NCBI GenBank assembly: GCA_026075535.2
Contig: AP026541.1
Coordinates: 11,842,001 to 11,906,000 of the forward strand
Reading direction: 5' to 3'
From: Tricholoma matsutake
Taxonomy: Eukaryota; Basidiomycota; Agaricomycetes; Agaricales; Tricholomataceae
DNA length: 64,000 nt
The translations under genes were made by a program, and so were the position numbers. The notes under the pieces were generated by a model that saw only the letters and a program-made list of their open reading frames with translations, did no database searches and was not told the origin of the DNA. This document shows positions 32,125 to 43,942 of this stretch, in pieces (position 1 is the first letter of the stretch; every line of letters starts with the position of its first letter).

Positions 32125-35100
32125 ATGCCTAGAGGACACACTCGCACCATCATTGGAAGAATCACCCAGATGACTGTTGTTCGCTCCCAGACATTGTGGG
32201 GACCCAGGGATCGCCTTGTACCAGTTCGGCAAAGTCCTCAGTCAACTCCAAGGCATAAGAAGGCCAAGATAAGTGCACCAGTGTCAGGATCGGCGACCAC
32301 ATCCAACACCAATATAACATCTCTGATGTCCGATGAACCAATTGAGCATCACGCTCTAAATTTCATTGCAGATCTTGATCCCCCCTCTTCAAAGGTGACT
32401 TATTATGGCTACCACATTTACTATGCTAATATTACCCTCAGACACCTCAAGATTACATCGAAGAATGGTTGCCTAAAAAGGCCATGTATTTGGAAGCACT
32501 ACTATCCAATGAAGTACCCGATTGCATGAAATGCAATTTGTGTGGGGATGATGCTGCTACCTGGCAATGCTGAGACTGTCTTTTCAATCCCATGTTCTGT
32601 ACTGACTGCTGCTGTGATAACCATGCTTCTAACCCATTTCACCACATCGACCACTGGACAGGTTCCTATTTTGAACCAGCTTGGTTGTTCCAAGTCAGGT
32701 TAGTTTTACATCTTGGTCACAATGGTGCATCCTGCCCAAGTTACTTTCACCCATTGGCGCCAGATGTGGTTGGACAAGAGGCCGACAATTATGAAGATGA
32801 TTTGGATGATGCAACAGAAGGTGATGGAACCAACAACATTGTCAAGGAGATGAAAAAGTTTACCAGTGTTTATGACCTTGGTCCCACAACTTTCCCAATG
32901 CTGATGGATTGTCACAAATTGACAGTAATCGATGTTTCCAGTGTACATCGTATGTGGGTCAAGTGGTGTAATTGCCCTAATTCCCATCAAGAGCAGGAAA
33001 ATCACTTGTTGCAATCGGGGCTTTTCCCGGTCAGCTACAAAAATATCAAGACCACATTCACATTTAAAGTCCTCGATGATGCGCAATTGTCCAATCTGGA
33101 ATGTAAATCTTCAGCCTATCAATACTACCAGAAGCTCTGGCGCATGACTTCACCCTTATTTCCTAGTGCTGTGGAGGTATGACTGATATACTACAGTTGT
33201 CAATATCTCTGACATCGGTACTTGAGGATCGATACAGGGAGCTTCTCAGGGCAAGCCGGCTATGGCGAATGTTGAAACATTTGAAGTGGAGAGGCCACTG
33301 GGGAGAATCACAGTCCAGTGCCAGCAGCTCATTGGCAGCTGCAATGCATGGTGTGACTGACATCCCAACATTCTGTGCTGCATGTCCTCAGCCTGGTGTC
33401 AATCTGCTGGAAAATTGGACTGAGGATCCTGACCAGTAAGTCAAATTGCATGAATTGGAATGTATTTAATGTAATCTTACCTCAGAATGGCATACACTCG
33501 GACTTTTGTCATGGATGGAAACTTCACCACTGTTCATCAGAAGTGCGAAAATGCTCACCATGATATTAAGCTCAGTCATGGTGACTTTTTCATGACCGAG
33601 CCAAATCGCTACAAAGCACACCTCACCGTTGCTAAGGAAGTCACAGAGGTAAGATATTTGAAAGACTTTCAGTGTATTTACTAACTCCAAATTAGAAACT
33701 GACCTGCAATGAGCATCATGCTGTAAATGACCGCTTCATCAAATACAAGGGTCTTGATGTAACTGGTGTTGGTGCAACTGCTTGTGGCTGTCATGGTTGC
33801 TTCTGCCCCAGTGCGGTGGTTGACTTCCAAAAAGGGGAATGGTGAGATATCTTCACATTTTGAGAGACATTGTGTAATGTTTTCTAGACAAGCAAACATG
33901 GACTATTCTTTATCTGAAGCCTTGAAAAACACTAATATCACCAGACTCAAGAAAATCATTTTGATTTATGATATAATGTGCCAGTATTGGAAGAGGCTCA
34001 GACTTCAGATGGAGGAGAGTCAGTATATCCAGCTACCACTCGGCATCGCCATTCTGCATGGTATTGGTCTTTTCCATGTCGGTGGCCACGTCTGGCAATG
34101 TTTCTCATGCTTTTCACCAAGTTTCATTCCCGGTGCCGGACAAGTGGATGGAGAAATCCTTGAATCATTGTGGTCAGTGTTGAATGAAATCTCACCTAGT
34201 ACCCAAAATGCTACCATTTCTGGACGGATTGAAACCTTGGATGATCATATGGGGGATTCCAACTTCAAAAAAATGCAGGACATAGGTGAATACATGTTTG
34301 TACCTTGTGCCAGATTGACTTGGAACCAGATGTAGTGGTTACCACTGCCCGCCGATTCAGAGCTGCTGTGGCAGGTGAGGAGGAAAGTTGGGTGGACCTA
34401 TTGCAGTACAGGGCAAACTCAGACCCTGAGGAGATTGCAACCTGGAAAGAATTGGAAAAACACTCTCAGGCAACACGTCTAACCGATCCAGAAGCAATGG
34501 ACATCTATGATATAAACCCTGGTCAGGTAGTGGTCACACGAAGCGACCTTCAAATGAACCTTCTAGAGGATGAAGATGAAACTGGTGATGGAAAGGGAGA
34601 AACCACCTGGGTTGCTCTTGGCCTCAAACTTGAGGAAGCCCAGTGCATATCCAGCCATTGCAAAATATTCCTATGCTAACTAGTATCAGACTGGCTCTTC
34701 AGACCTTTATACGTCAACAGTGTTCGGTGTTGTCCAAGGCCGATAAGCTGAAGATTGCAACAAAACGGCAAAACCTTGATACCAGAGTGGATTCCTTCAT
34801 TGCTAAATCAGAACAATTTGTGAACAATGACACATTGGATACACTGCAAAAACTTAATGACTCACCACCGAGACCAGTACTCCCATCACAAGCTCCCGAT
34901 TACCAGACTAACTCGGATGACGATGATCAAAGCAACCCATTTATTACAAGGCCCCCAGTAGCAGCAGTCCATACCGCTGAAACACACCCATTACCTCTTC
35001 CCTCTACATTTGGCTTTCCACAAATTACTCAGCTTGGTTTGGATTCCCTCGCCGAGAAAGAGTTGAGATTGAGGGAAGGACAAGCAAACAATGAGCTCCA

Positions 35101-35760
35101 GGGCGTTAGAATGGCCCTTGGTGAGAAATCTTTCTTATTCAGAAAGAATTTACATCTTGCCACCTCCAAGAACAAAAAGGGAAGGGCTTGGTCAAAGGTG
35201 CATGCTATTAGCTGCTGGGTTCCAGCACATCATCAGGTATACAATGCTGCGAGGGCTTCAATGGTATCATTGGGATGTTCACCTGAGATGCAGTCCAAGT
35301 ATCAGGTATTGTGCCGGGACGAACTCAAGATTTCAACTGCCGTGGTGAGGGGTGGTACCGGCAATGCTGAGGGTGGAAGCCGGAGACAGGATGAACCATT
35401 AATGTCCAAGCTGATGTCGAGGCAAGTGAAATGATGAAAGAATGTAAGTACACCTCAATTCACTTTAATGAGCGACTTCACTATTATTTAGTCTACAGGG
35501 TGCACTGGTTACGGGCGAATGCCAAACATGATAGATGGTTGGAGGAGTTATCAATTACTAGTCATGAAATGGCTTGGATCCCACGTTATTTTCTTCACAG
35601 AGCAGAGGTCTGGGTTAACTGCTTGGACACTCAGACCTTGCCGGGAGCTGTGGCATATACCAAACGTCAGGCAGCGAACTGGAAAAGGATGGCCACCTCC
35701 TCCGTGCATATTTTCAAAGTCATACATCCACGGGTAGGAAATGTCTGGGGTTTTGAGTAG
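32125..35760 (+). pseudogene. KDZ transposase with N-terminal CxC2 cysteine cluster
   Basis: Multi-exon gene starting MPRGHTRTIIGRITQM. An intron at about 32395-32441 leads to TPQDYIEEWLPKKAMYLEAL and the cysteine cluster CNLCGDDAATWQC, DCLFNPMFCTDCC, HHIDHWTGSYF: the CxC2-like cluster that precedes KDZ transposases in fungi. The RNase-H-fold core follows: DGNFTTVHQ (first Asp, about 33514), CNEHHAVNDR, CGCHGCFCPSAVVDFQKGE, YDIMCQYWKR (second Asp, about 33968), GEILESLWSVLNE (Glu, about 34151), VPCARLTWNQM, and a C-terminal VHWLRANAKHDRW. TGA at 32571-32573 in the cluster (C-stop-DC) and a TG/A codon across the splice after QKGE both fit CGA to TGA. It would cut and paste the element; this copy is broken. 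Confidence 0.85.
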
Positions 35761-36822
35761 CCAGGTAATTGGAAGGATGCTGTGTTTGGCAGCCTACACT
35801 AGACTTATGTTTATGGGAAAGACAGGATCAAATTATCTTCATTGGATGGAAGTAGGAACCATAAGTTACTACAATTAAAAGAACTGGAAGTTACTATACC
35901 TTCATTGCATGGAAGTAGGCACGAAGGTTAAGGAATAAAAATAAGTAATATATAAGAAAAAGATCGACCATGCAAGTAAAAGGCCGCATCAAGTGTAGTG
36001 TGTGATTTGGGAAGGCCACATTGGGCATAGTCACATAATAGGAAAATACCGCATCAATAGGATAATGTCAGCGCTGCTGGATGTGGATGGAAGGGTAATA
36101 AAGATGTATGGTGCCATTGCCAGGATGCATATTGCCGGCGTGTTGTTGTTGTATTCATCTGTGGCTGTGCCGGTGGCGAGGGTGATTGTGTTGGCAATGT
36201 GTGTAGCTGTGCCAGTGCCGTGGGAGTGTGTTGGTAGCGTGGGGTGGTCATAACTCACTGTAACACATACATTGGTATATCAGGTGTTGGTGAGTTGGTG
36301 ATGCACCATAGGTGGCTATGCTGTTGCCGGTGGCTGTGTCGGCGATGTGTGTGGTGTGCCGGCGCGGTGGAAGTGTGTAATGGCGGCGTAGGTAAATTAG
36401 CTCGTCGTTTGTGATATTCGACCATACTTGCTGCATGTACCCTGCCACCGACATTGTAGTTGCGGCCCCACTGACAACACATCCATCTATCAGTGAATGG
36501 CTCAAATGGCTCGATTGGAGCCATGACTGAAGACAACAAATGATGGTTTACTAATCTTACCTTTTTTTTATAAAATTCTAAATAATTGGTGGACCACCCA
36601 GCTAATAATACTCCACTACTCGCTGTTCTGCTCAGGGACATTGTGATATATTAAGGTGTGGCAAGAGGATTAAAGGTGTACCGAGCGAAGTCGTGGGTAT
36701 ATTAGGGTATATTGAGGCTGAAATATGACCTGTAAATAGTCCTCAGGCACAGTCTGATGCAATATCAAGGTACCTAATGTATTTGCCAGCACAACCTGTC
36801 TACTGCATCCACATTGACTATC

Positions 36823-39359
36823 ATGTCTGCCGAGGATGCTGATCAAAGCGGGGAAGACTTTGGCAGCTGTCCTTCAAGTTCTAGCTCAGATGATGGAAAT
36901 CAGATCGATGAGCATGCGGAATTTCAACCAGTTGCCCATAAGTGGTCACCAGTGGAACTGAATGTGCTACGGCAATGAGTGGACGACTGGAAGACATTGA
37001 AAAACCGCAAAGTGCAACAACTAACCTTACAAGGTGCCATGACAGACTTATTTAATTTACCTGTTAAACCTCCAATGGATGGCCTGCAGGAAGTGAGCAA
37101 TAAGCCCTTGATGTATATTCTGCTCTTTGACAAACATGATTATCAGTGTATTAGAGCTTGGCACAGACAAAATGCTCACAAACCACCGAAGGCGGTGGTC
37201 GGCAAGGTCCCTCCATGGCACAAAGTAATTATCCACCTGTATGGGTCAGAAATAGAGGCAGCAATTGGACAGGAGGCTTTAGAACTGGAGAAAGGACGAC
37301 TGGACTGGATGGCCGAATATTCGTGGCAATATGCCAAGGTCAACAAAAGAATCTCCAATGATTCAAAGGAAAATGCAAAGATTGAGGCACTTCAGCAACA
37401 ATGGATGAATACTGGCCCACCGTCGGCTGTTCAGCAAAAGTACGTGTATCGCCCGTAATTCAGTAACTTGGCTGAATTGATCTTAGGGATGCCGAGAAAA
37501 CACTCACAAAGCATATGAATGAATTTCAAAATTTGATGTACCTTGAACTTGGGGTTCGAATGGTTGTGTTGGGTGGATGGGTAAATCCAGCGGGCAAGAG
37601 GAAGTGGAGCGTGTATGTCCATTCACCTGGCATTTAATGGCGACTAATGAAGAATTTGTAGGTTTGAAACAAATAGCTTTCTAGGCAACAATAAGCCAAA
37701 TTTCATCGCCGATGAACCTGGGTGGCATGAAAAGCCTATTGCAGACACATTCAAGGCATACATTGAGGAATATCTCACCACCGATGAAGAGGAGAAATCA
37801 GTGATACAACCTGCTGGTGGGGCAAAGCCTAAACAAATCCTGGAGACTGGAGTGAAGGGACAGCCACTGCTACCAGCAAACTGTCTTATCTGCCACGGCG
37901 ACAATGCCCAGTTTTTGAATTACCAAAAACAAGTTTTATGGGCATACATTGAAAGGATGTACAGTGAGTGAACCATTTTTGATTAATGAAGATACTGATC
38001 CCCAGCAAGATTTAGCTGCAAGGAGAACCTCCGGTCATGTCCCGTGGCTTGATATTCACACACGGCAATCCGAATTTATCAACCAGGTGGACTATATGCC
38101 TCTGCAGAAAGGAGGAAAGAACTGCGCAACTTCCTCGGCGCTGGGGAGATCACGAGCATTGACTGTGGCACGGGAAGACTCAGATGAATCACTGGATGAG
38201 GAGTTTGAATTATTGCGGGAACCATCAAAAATGCATAAACATGATATCGAGGCATGTTTTACCCATTGGATGGGAAGGTAGGAAGAAGGAAAGATTGGTT
38301 TCGAATTCACAAATGTCCTTAATTCATGGGAGGGAACACTTTGGCTAGCAGTTCGATTACAAGAACTTACAGACTTGGATGACATGGAGACCGAAGGAAC
38401 AACAGCAGCTCCACGCAATCTGCCGAAGCGCAAACGAACCAAAAAGAAAACAAAAGGCAAATGGCCCAAGGCCACCACACAGCAACCCGAAAGTGAGAGT
38501 GCACCAGTACCGAAACAACAAAAGAAAAAGCAGCAAGCTGCTGGGTTAGCTCCACTGCTACCGGAAAACCTGATGCTGCTGGAATGGGACCTTTTGGTCG
38601 ATCCCATGCTCCAGAAGGCGCTCATTCCACCTGGCCGATACGTAACAGCGGAGGATCACAATATTCTGGTGATGACGGGTTTGACGACCGGTCCTACAGG
38701 AGTCGACATGACAGAGCCTACCTACGCTAGCTATCTTGCAGATTTGGAGCGTGGGGGTCATTTAATGAACGGTCCGGTTCCTGCCATGGATGGAACATGG
38801 TAGTATCCATGATTCCACTGCACCTGCCCTCCGACCGGCCATTCAGCAAGGTCAAAATTCTCACCAGAACATGACACTAGCTTCATTACTGATGGATACC
38901 ATCCCTGAGGCAACATCAGTTGCTTCAACCGATAGTGTAATCCCTGACCACAGAAAGCGTTGGATGAAAACACGATCAAGATCCCACGCTCGCAACACCG
39001 ATGAAGTGACTACAACACAGGATGCTGGAATGAGTACACCAGTGGAAGGAAGCAAGGGAAAGTTGAAAAGAGCACGGTCGAATGACCACAGATCCCATGC
39101 TTGCAACACTGATGAAGTGACTACAACACAGGATGCTGGAACGAGTACACCAGCGGAAGGAAGCAAGGGAAAGCTGAAAAGAGCATGGTTGAATGACCAC
39201 AATAGTCGCAGCCAGCGGCCTAAAAAATCAAAGCCCAGCAACACTGATGTCGAAGTGATGAATGTGACAATGGATCCCAGCCTCCGTCCAAAGCCAAGAC
39301 CAAAAGCTTGTGGAGATGCATCCACTGACCCCCAGGATACGTTTGACTTAAGACACTGA
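36823..39359 (+). pseudogene. second gene of the KDZ element, function unknown
   Basis: Starts MSAEDADQSGEDFGSCPSSS, acidic and Ser-rich. A TGA follows ELNVLRQ, then VDDWKTLKNRKVQQLTLQGA, WHKVIIHLYGSEIEAAIGQ, and after an intron (37441-37485) HMNEFQNLMYLELGVRMVV. Further exons carry CLICHGDNAQFLNYQKQ and a strongly basic NLS-like cluster, KRKRTKKKTKGK (about 38430). The 3' part (38970-39200) has two direct copies of a unit of about 108 bp encoding NTDEVTTTQDAG and STPxEGSKGKLKRA. No catalytic motif seen. It is probably an accessory DNA-binding or regulatory protein of the transposon; frames are broken in places. Confidence 0.5.
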
Positions 39360-39734
39360 CATGCACAATAAACCATGCCTTTGGATATCACTGCGGTCGG
39401 CGGATAGTTTTTTTTTGGTGCTGCCATGGATGCAATACATTCAATAGATCCCTTATATATTTCATCTACTAATGAAATAACCATGCATATATTCTTCAAA
39501 CTATGTGCCCCTAAGTGCTGGTGCATTATCACCGCCGTTGTCACTACTATCACCGGTCCCTACAAAGTACCGTTTGTGTATAGATTCTTTTATGAGAAGG
39601 GCCCATAGACATTTCCTTAGGTCATGTACAGTGTCCGTCGCTGATCATGGCACCAGTCATTTGCTTAGCTCTGAACTTGTATGCTTATTGCCCCTGGTAA
39701 CATTATCACTACACCATGTCGGGCGCCGACTTTA

Positions 39735-40209
39735 TGTTTTCTGGTGCCGAGACATCCTGTTAGGAAATAGCTGACTGCCACACAAGCGACAGTTGCTGTC
39801 TGGCCGGTGTCAGGATTAATCTATGTCTACTCTCATTGCACATTACTAACTGTCTTTGACTAATGATTGTTCTCTTCTCTTACTTGCCTGTGTATCTCCC
39901 TACCGGCGCTGGTCACTACAATGTACTGTTTTAGGATATATTCTTTATGATTTGTAATAACAGCAGTAATTCAAGTCCTGTACGCTATAGTCATGTGGGC
40001 CCATACTGTTTTCCTTTTACTGTCATGGGCCCACCCGATCATTCCATCGAGCGTATCATTCGTATGGGCCCATTTCCATGTATTATGTTAGGATGGGCCC
40101 ATACACATTTTTGTAGCTCATGGGGTTCTACAATAACCGGCGCCGGTCATTCACTTAGCTCTTGACCTTGGATGCTTATCACCACAAGTGACTTTATCAC
40201 TACTGGCGC
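39735..40209 (-). repeat. right inverted repeat of the KDZ element
   Basis: Reverse complement of 31026-31490; TGGGCCCA palindromes at about 39994, 40022, 40065 and 40092. Confidence 0.85.
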
Positions 40210-40692
40210 TGAGGGGGGTTCTTTTGTTTCTTTCTTGTCAACACCAGCTGCCACCACCCCCTCCCTCGCTCCAACAGTGAAGGGGGGAATTCTTGTGTTT
40301 CACTCTAATAACAGTCTAGTTCATTTTGTTCTAGTTGATTTGTTATAAGTATATATGTATTGTACATAGTATATACAGTCTATACTATAATAAATGGTGC
40401 TGCTCAAAAACTGTGCAGTGTGGGTTAACTGCAGGGTTTGAGCAAAATTCAAATGCATGAATTCTGTGGGTAACCTTGTGATAAACACGACACCTGTACC
40501 CAGGCCATAGAGATATGGTGTTCATGGGTTTTGGTATGACAAAATATACTCGGGGTTTACCCGTTTACATGGTACACCTTAGATATAGATATTCAAACTC
40601 CACTTATCGAGGCTGTCCAAAGCTGTTGAATGACATCTGGCAGCCATTTCATGGTTGTTTCCCCCCATCACTTCCCTCTGTAGTGCTAAACA
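40210..40692. other. hairpin repeat and hAT interior up to the transposase start
   Basis: 40214-40330 has the CCCTCCCTCGCTC/GAAGGGGGG hairpin with TTCTTTTGTTTC spacer. An inverted relative lies at 48160-48250, making this pair a candidate site for the inversion. The remainder to 40692 is AT-rich, without a gene. Confidence 0.5.
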
Positions 40693-43257
40693 ATGCACCG
40701 GGGATGTTTTCCAGCTGCTAGAAGAGTTCCTAGTGCTCAATTGACTGCTGAGACATCTACTGAGGACTCAGATACAGACTCTGCAACTCCTGCTGTCCTT
40801 ATCTCTCCTGTAAAGGCTCATGCTGCAAAAAAGACTATTGTGGGCAAGACAGATGCTGAGGTATAGTCCCTATCTGATAGTGAGATTATCGGTACATGTC
40901 AATTCTCATGCCAGTACTATGATGGAACTCATGAACATTGTCTTGCTTTTTCAGAGGCTTCCAAGTCTACCTGGCATTCCAAGGTTTATGATTACTTTAA
41001 TATCACTCTCCATTGTGAGGTGGATGACTATCAGAAGCCCAAAAAGCTGGTCTTTGTGTTCACATGCAATGTGGACCCCACTAATCATACTCTTCATGTT
41101 TGTCCTCGCATGTCTATCGGTCATGGAATGAAGAATCTCCAGGAGGGTGTATGGTCTTGTGATAAGCATCTAGGTGTTGCTGCTGGTGCGGTTTCTGTTC
41201 AACCAGCTGGTGAGCCATATACACCTGCAGGCCACCGCACCTTGATTGCTCTACAATGTGCCAAAAACCATCGTCCTTTCAATTCAGTTTTGGATGATGA
41301 CTACCAGGCAGAGGTAGAGATGCTCCGACCCAGAACAATTATCCCTTCTCCTCAAATGGTTTCTTGTGATATTAAAGCTATGTATGCTGAGATGTCAAAA
41401 CATGTCCAAAATTATTTTATGGTCTGTCATTTATATATTTGTATGGTATTATTATTGCTCAACCGTAATATTTGAAGGCTCTCAATAGCACTATCCATCT
41501 TGTCCTTGATGGGTGGACAGCTCCAATAGTTGCATCATTTCTTGGACTTGTTGTTGTCTGGTTTGATGAGGGAGTTATTCATCGTGCTGTACTGGAATTT
41601 ATAAGGTTGGCACTAAATTTTGTTATAAGAATTCGCTGCTTCAATGCATTATCCATCTCAGATTAACTCAAAAACATGATGGACAATATCTTGCTGAGGT
41701 TACTGCCAGCTGTCTACGGTGATTTGGGCTTGACAAATTTGTTTGTTACTAACTTATCTCTTGTTTCATGCAATCTGAGCCTCTTATAGCTACTTTCACT
41801 TTGCATGGACAATGCAGGAAACAATGATGCATTGGCCAGATATCTTCCAACACTTATCCCATCCTTTCAGGGGATGGCAGCTCGTGGATGCTGTTTTCCA
41901 CATATTATTAATCTCTTGTCTAAAGTATGTGTTACTGAAATTTTACACTATTCTTGACTCAACAAGCATTCAGATATTTATATCCTTCTTTTTTTGGCAG
42001 CCTAAAAAGAAGGTTAAGGACTCTGAAGCTGCCAATGGTATGTTAAAATCTGATGTGTAAATCACTGTTCAGGATTTAAAATCCCATACAGTTGCTGCTA
42101 TTGCTGATGATGACTCTGATGATGAACTTGCTGTTCATGAGGAAGGCATTGAGAATGATTCAGCTGCTGTGCCTGATGATGGTAGAGATATCCATGATAC
42201 TGCCATTGTCAAGACTGCTCGTGGCCAGGCAATTGAAATGATGAGGAAAAAGGGTATTTCAATTGATCCTTTGGAGGAAAAGATGTCACTGCAACTTTTT
42301 CCATGTGTAAGGATATTTATTTCACAACATTCAATTTTAATTTAGGAAATCCCAGGTTGATGGCCTTGCATGGTGTGTTCATGACAGTTCAACACTAAAG
42401 GAGAAGTTCGATATACATACTTGTTACAAATGACAAGGATCTGTCTGGTAACAAGGACACACTTGATCACCGGGTTCCTGCCCGATGGAATTCAGATCTC
42501 ACTTGCCTAGATGCTCACCTCTACTTTAGAAGTCCAGTTGAACAGCTCACAGGTGCAGCCATCAACAAACTCCAGGCTTACCGGCTTTCAGAAGACCAGT
42601 GGGATCTTGCAGAAACACTTAGTGCAGTACTTGAGGTCACTTGTCTGATATTTGACAATGCAGACAATTAATTATCTCTAATAGGTCTTTGATGGGCCCA
42701 CAAAGCTGTTTTCACAGTCTCAGGTTCCACTTATAGCAGATGTCATACCTATGCTGGACTCTATTGAGCAGTCCATGACACTAGTCTGTGATGACAAGGA
42801 ATCAGAACTTCCCAATGTTGTCTGTGTTGCTGCACAAGCTACTCTACTCTTAATCAACAAATACTACACTCTCATGAAGGACTGCAAACTGTACATCATT
42901 GCAATTGGCAAGTGTAGTATTTTTTATGCATTTGTATGCTGACAATATGCAGTCATGTGTCCTGACAAGAAACTAAAATGGTTTAAAGACCATGGTCGGA
43001 CAGCAGCACAAATATGAGATATCAAGAAGATGGTTATTGAGCATTGGGATGAAACATACAAGGGAGAGAACTTAGAGGAATTACCTCCTGCCCCTACTCA
43101 TCGTAGGAGCAAGGTTAGATTTAATCTATGCTGCCAAGTCTTAGACTTACTGTATTTGCTTTTCAGGCCAAGTCCAAGTGGGTTGTTGCAACAGAACCTG
43201 AGGAGAATCAAGATCCAGATACTATTGCTACTTATCTGGTTGATCAGCCTATTCAGT
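40693..43257 (+). pseudogene. hAT transposase, N-terminal and catalytic part
   Basis: Starts MHRGCFPAARRVPSAQL. After a short intron: YYDGTHEHCLAFSEASKS, then a BED-like zinc-finger region (FTCNVDPTNHTLHVCPRMS, HGMKNLQEGVWSCDK). The catalytic core has HLVLDGWTAPIVASFLGLVV, CMDNAGNNDALARYLPTLIP and GMAARGCCFPHIINLLSK, later VPARWNSDLTCLDAHLYF and QWDLAETLSAVLEVFDGPTK. It ends abruptly at ATYLVDQPIQ (43257), at the KDZ-type junction. Stops at 41720-41722 (LR-stop-FGLDK) and 43015-43017 (AAQI-stop-DIKKM) both fit Arg CGA to TGA. The missing dimerisation domain is at 28697-29156 on the other strand. Confidence 0.87.
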
Positions 43258-43942
43258 AGAAATCCACGATACATCCATCCAGCAGATTTCTGCAAAACGA
43301 CGATAGATCCATCAGTAGTGGATTGGGCCCATAGCAGGAAAGACTCGTGTGGGCCAAGGGTGTGATGCATCCATGTGGGCCCAGTATACAGATTCACTGC
43401 CGGTGATGATTCTTCCCAGCGGTAATTGCTGAAAGATTCTTGGTGGCAGTAACATCTGACTCACGGCGCCAGCTAGCACGGTCACCATTTTACTACATGG
43501 CACTGGCGATGATTATTACCAGTGGTAATTGCTTGATCTGTGTGGGCCCAGTGAATAGAATTATAGCACCAGCAGCAACAATCGCCGCCAGTAATTGCTA
43601 GGGGAATATGGTCTACCCTTCATGGGCGATGATTCTCGCCACCGGTAATTACTGAAAAGATTGTAATTGCTGAAAAATGGTGCCGGCTACCACGGTTGAC
43701 ATATACATTAAGCAAAATGAAAGAAGTTGCTAGTGATAATTTTATGATGTCCTTGGTAAAGAATTCATCATTGTCCTGCACTTCTGCTGCATTAATTGGG
43801 CCATCTGGCACATTGCCTCATCAAGGGTGGTGAGCTGCCGGTGAAGGGCATGGTTTACTGCAATGTTGGACTTCACCGTCTTGACAGCCTCACGGTAGCT
43901 GTGTTCAACAGCATCAGAATAAGTCAAAATCTCCTACAATCA
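43258..43942. repeat. second terminal region of the KDZ-type insertion
   Basis: Direct-orientation copy of 29157-29340, starting near CAGTAGAAATCC, with TGGGCCCA at about 43323, 43375 and 43541 and repeated CCGGTAATTACTG blocks. If the composite is un-inverted, this becomes the opposite end of the same insertion. Confidence 0.7.

Larger units (their letters stand above)
31026..40209 (+). mobile_element. KDZ-superfamily DNA transposon with long inverted repeats
   Basis: The left repeat, 31026-31490, is the reverse complement of 39735-40209 with few mismatches; both begin GYGCCAGTAGTGATAAAG. Subterminal DNA is full of TGGGCCCA and CCGGCGCCGG palindromes; further single copies of the CCGGCGCCGG block lie at 31650-31780. 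Inside: a CxC2/KDZ transposase gene (32.1-35.8 kb) and a second gene (36.8-39.4 kb). Extra copies of the inverted-repeat sequence at 47430-47690 show that more than one such end exists in the composite. Target duplication not identified because both ends abut other repeats. Confidence 0.78.

Noticed and set aside
36255..36641. 128-codon minus-strand ORF with His/Thr-rich tail in the KDZ element
   Set aside because: Low complexity, no homologous feature, and the region is repeat-like (GTGTGTGG, GGCGATG runs).
41020..41475. Search for a TET/JBP dioxygenase, sometimes linked with KDZ elements in fungi
   Set aside because: No HxD...H dioxygenase pattern found; this frame belongs to the hAT zinc-finger region.
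40693..43257. Transposase as the possible driver of elements (a)-(e)
   Set aside because: The terminal repeats of its own element (TAGGGACTACC) differ from TAGTGYTTTGA and TACACTGTCC; no evidence of cross-mobilisation.
29157..43400. Idea that 29.16 and 43.26 kb are the two LTR-like direct repeats of one retroelement
   Set aside because: No reverse transcriptase between them; the enclosed genes are KDZ and hAT. The direct orientation is better explained by inversion of one end of a DNA transposon.
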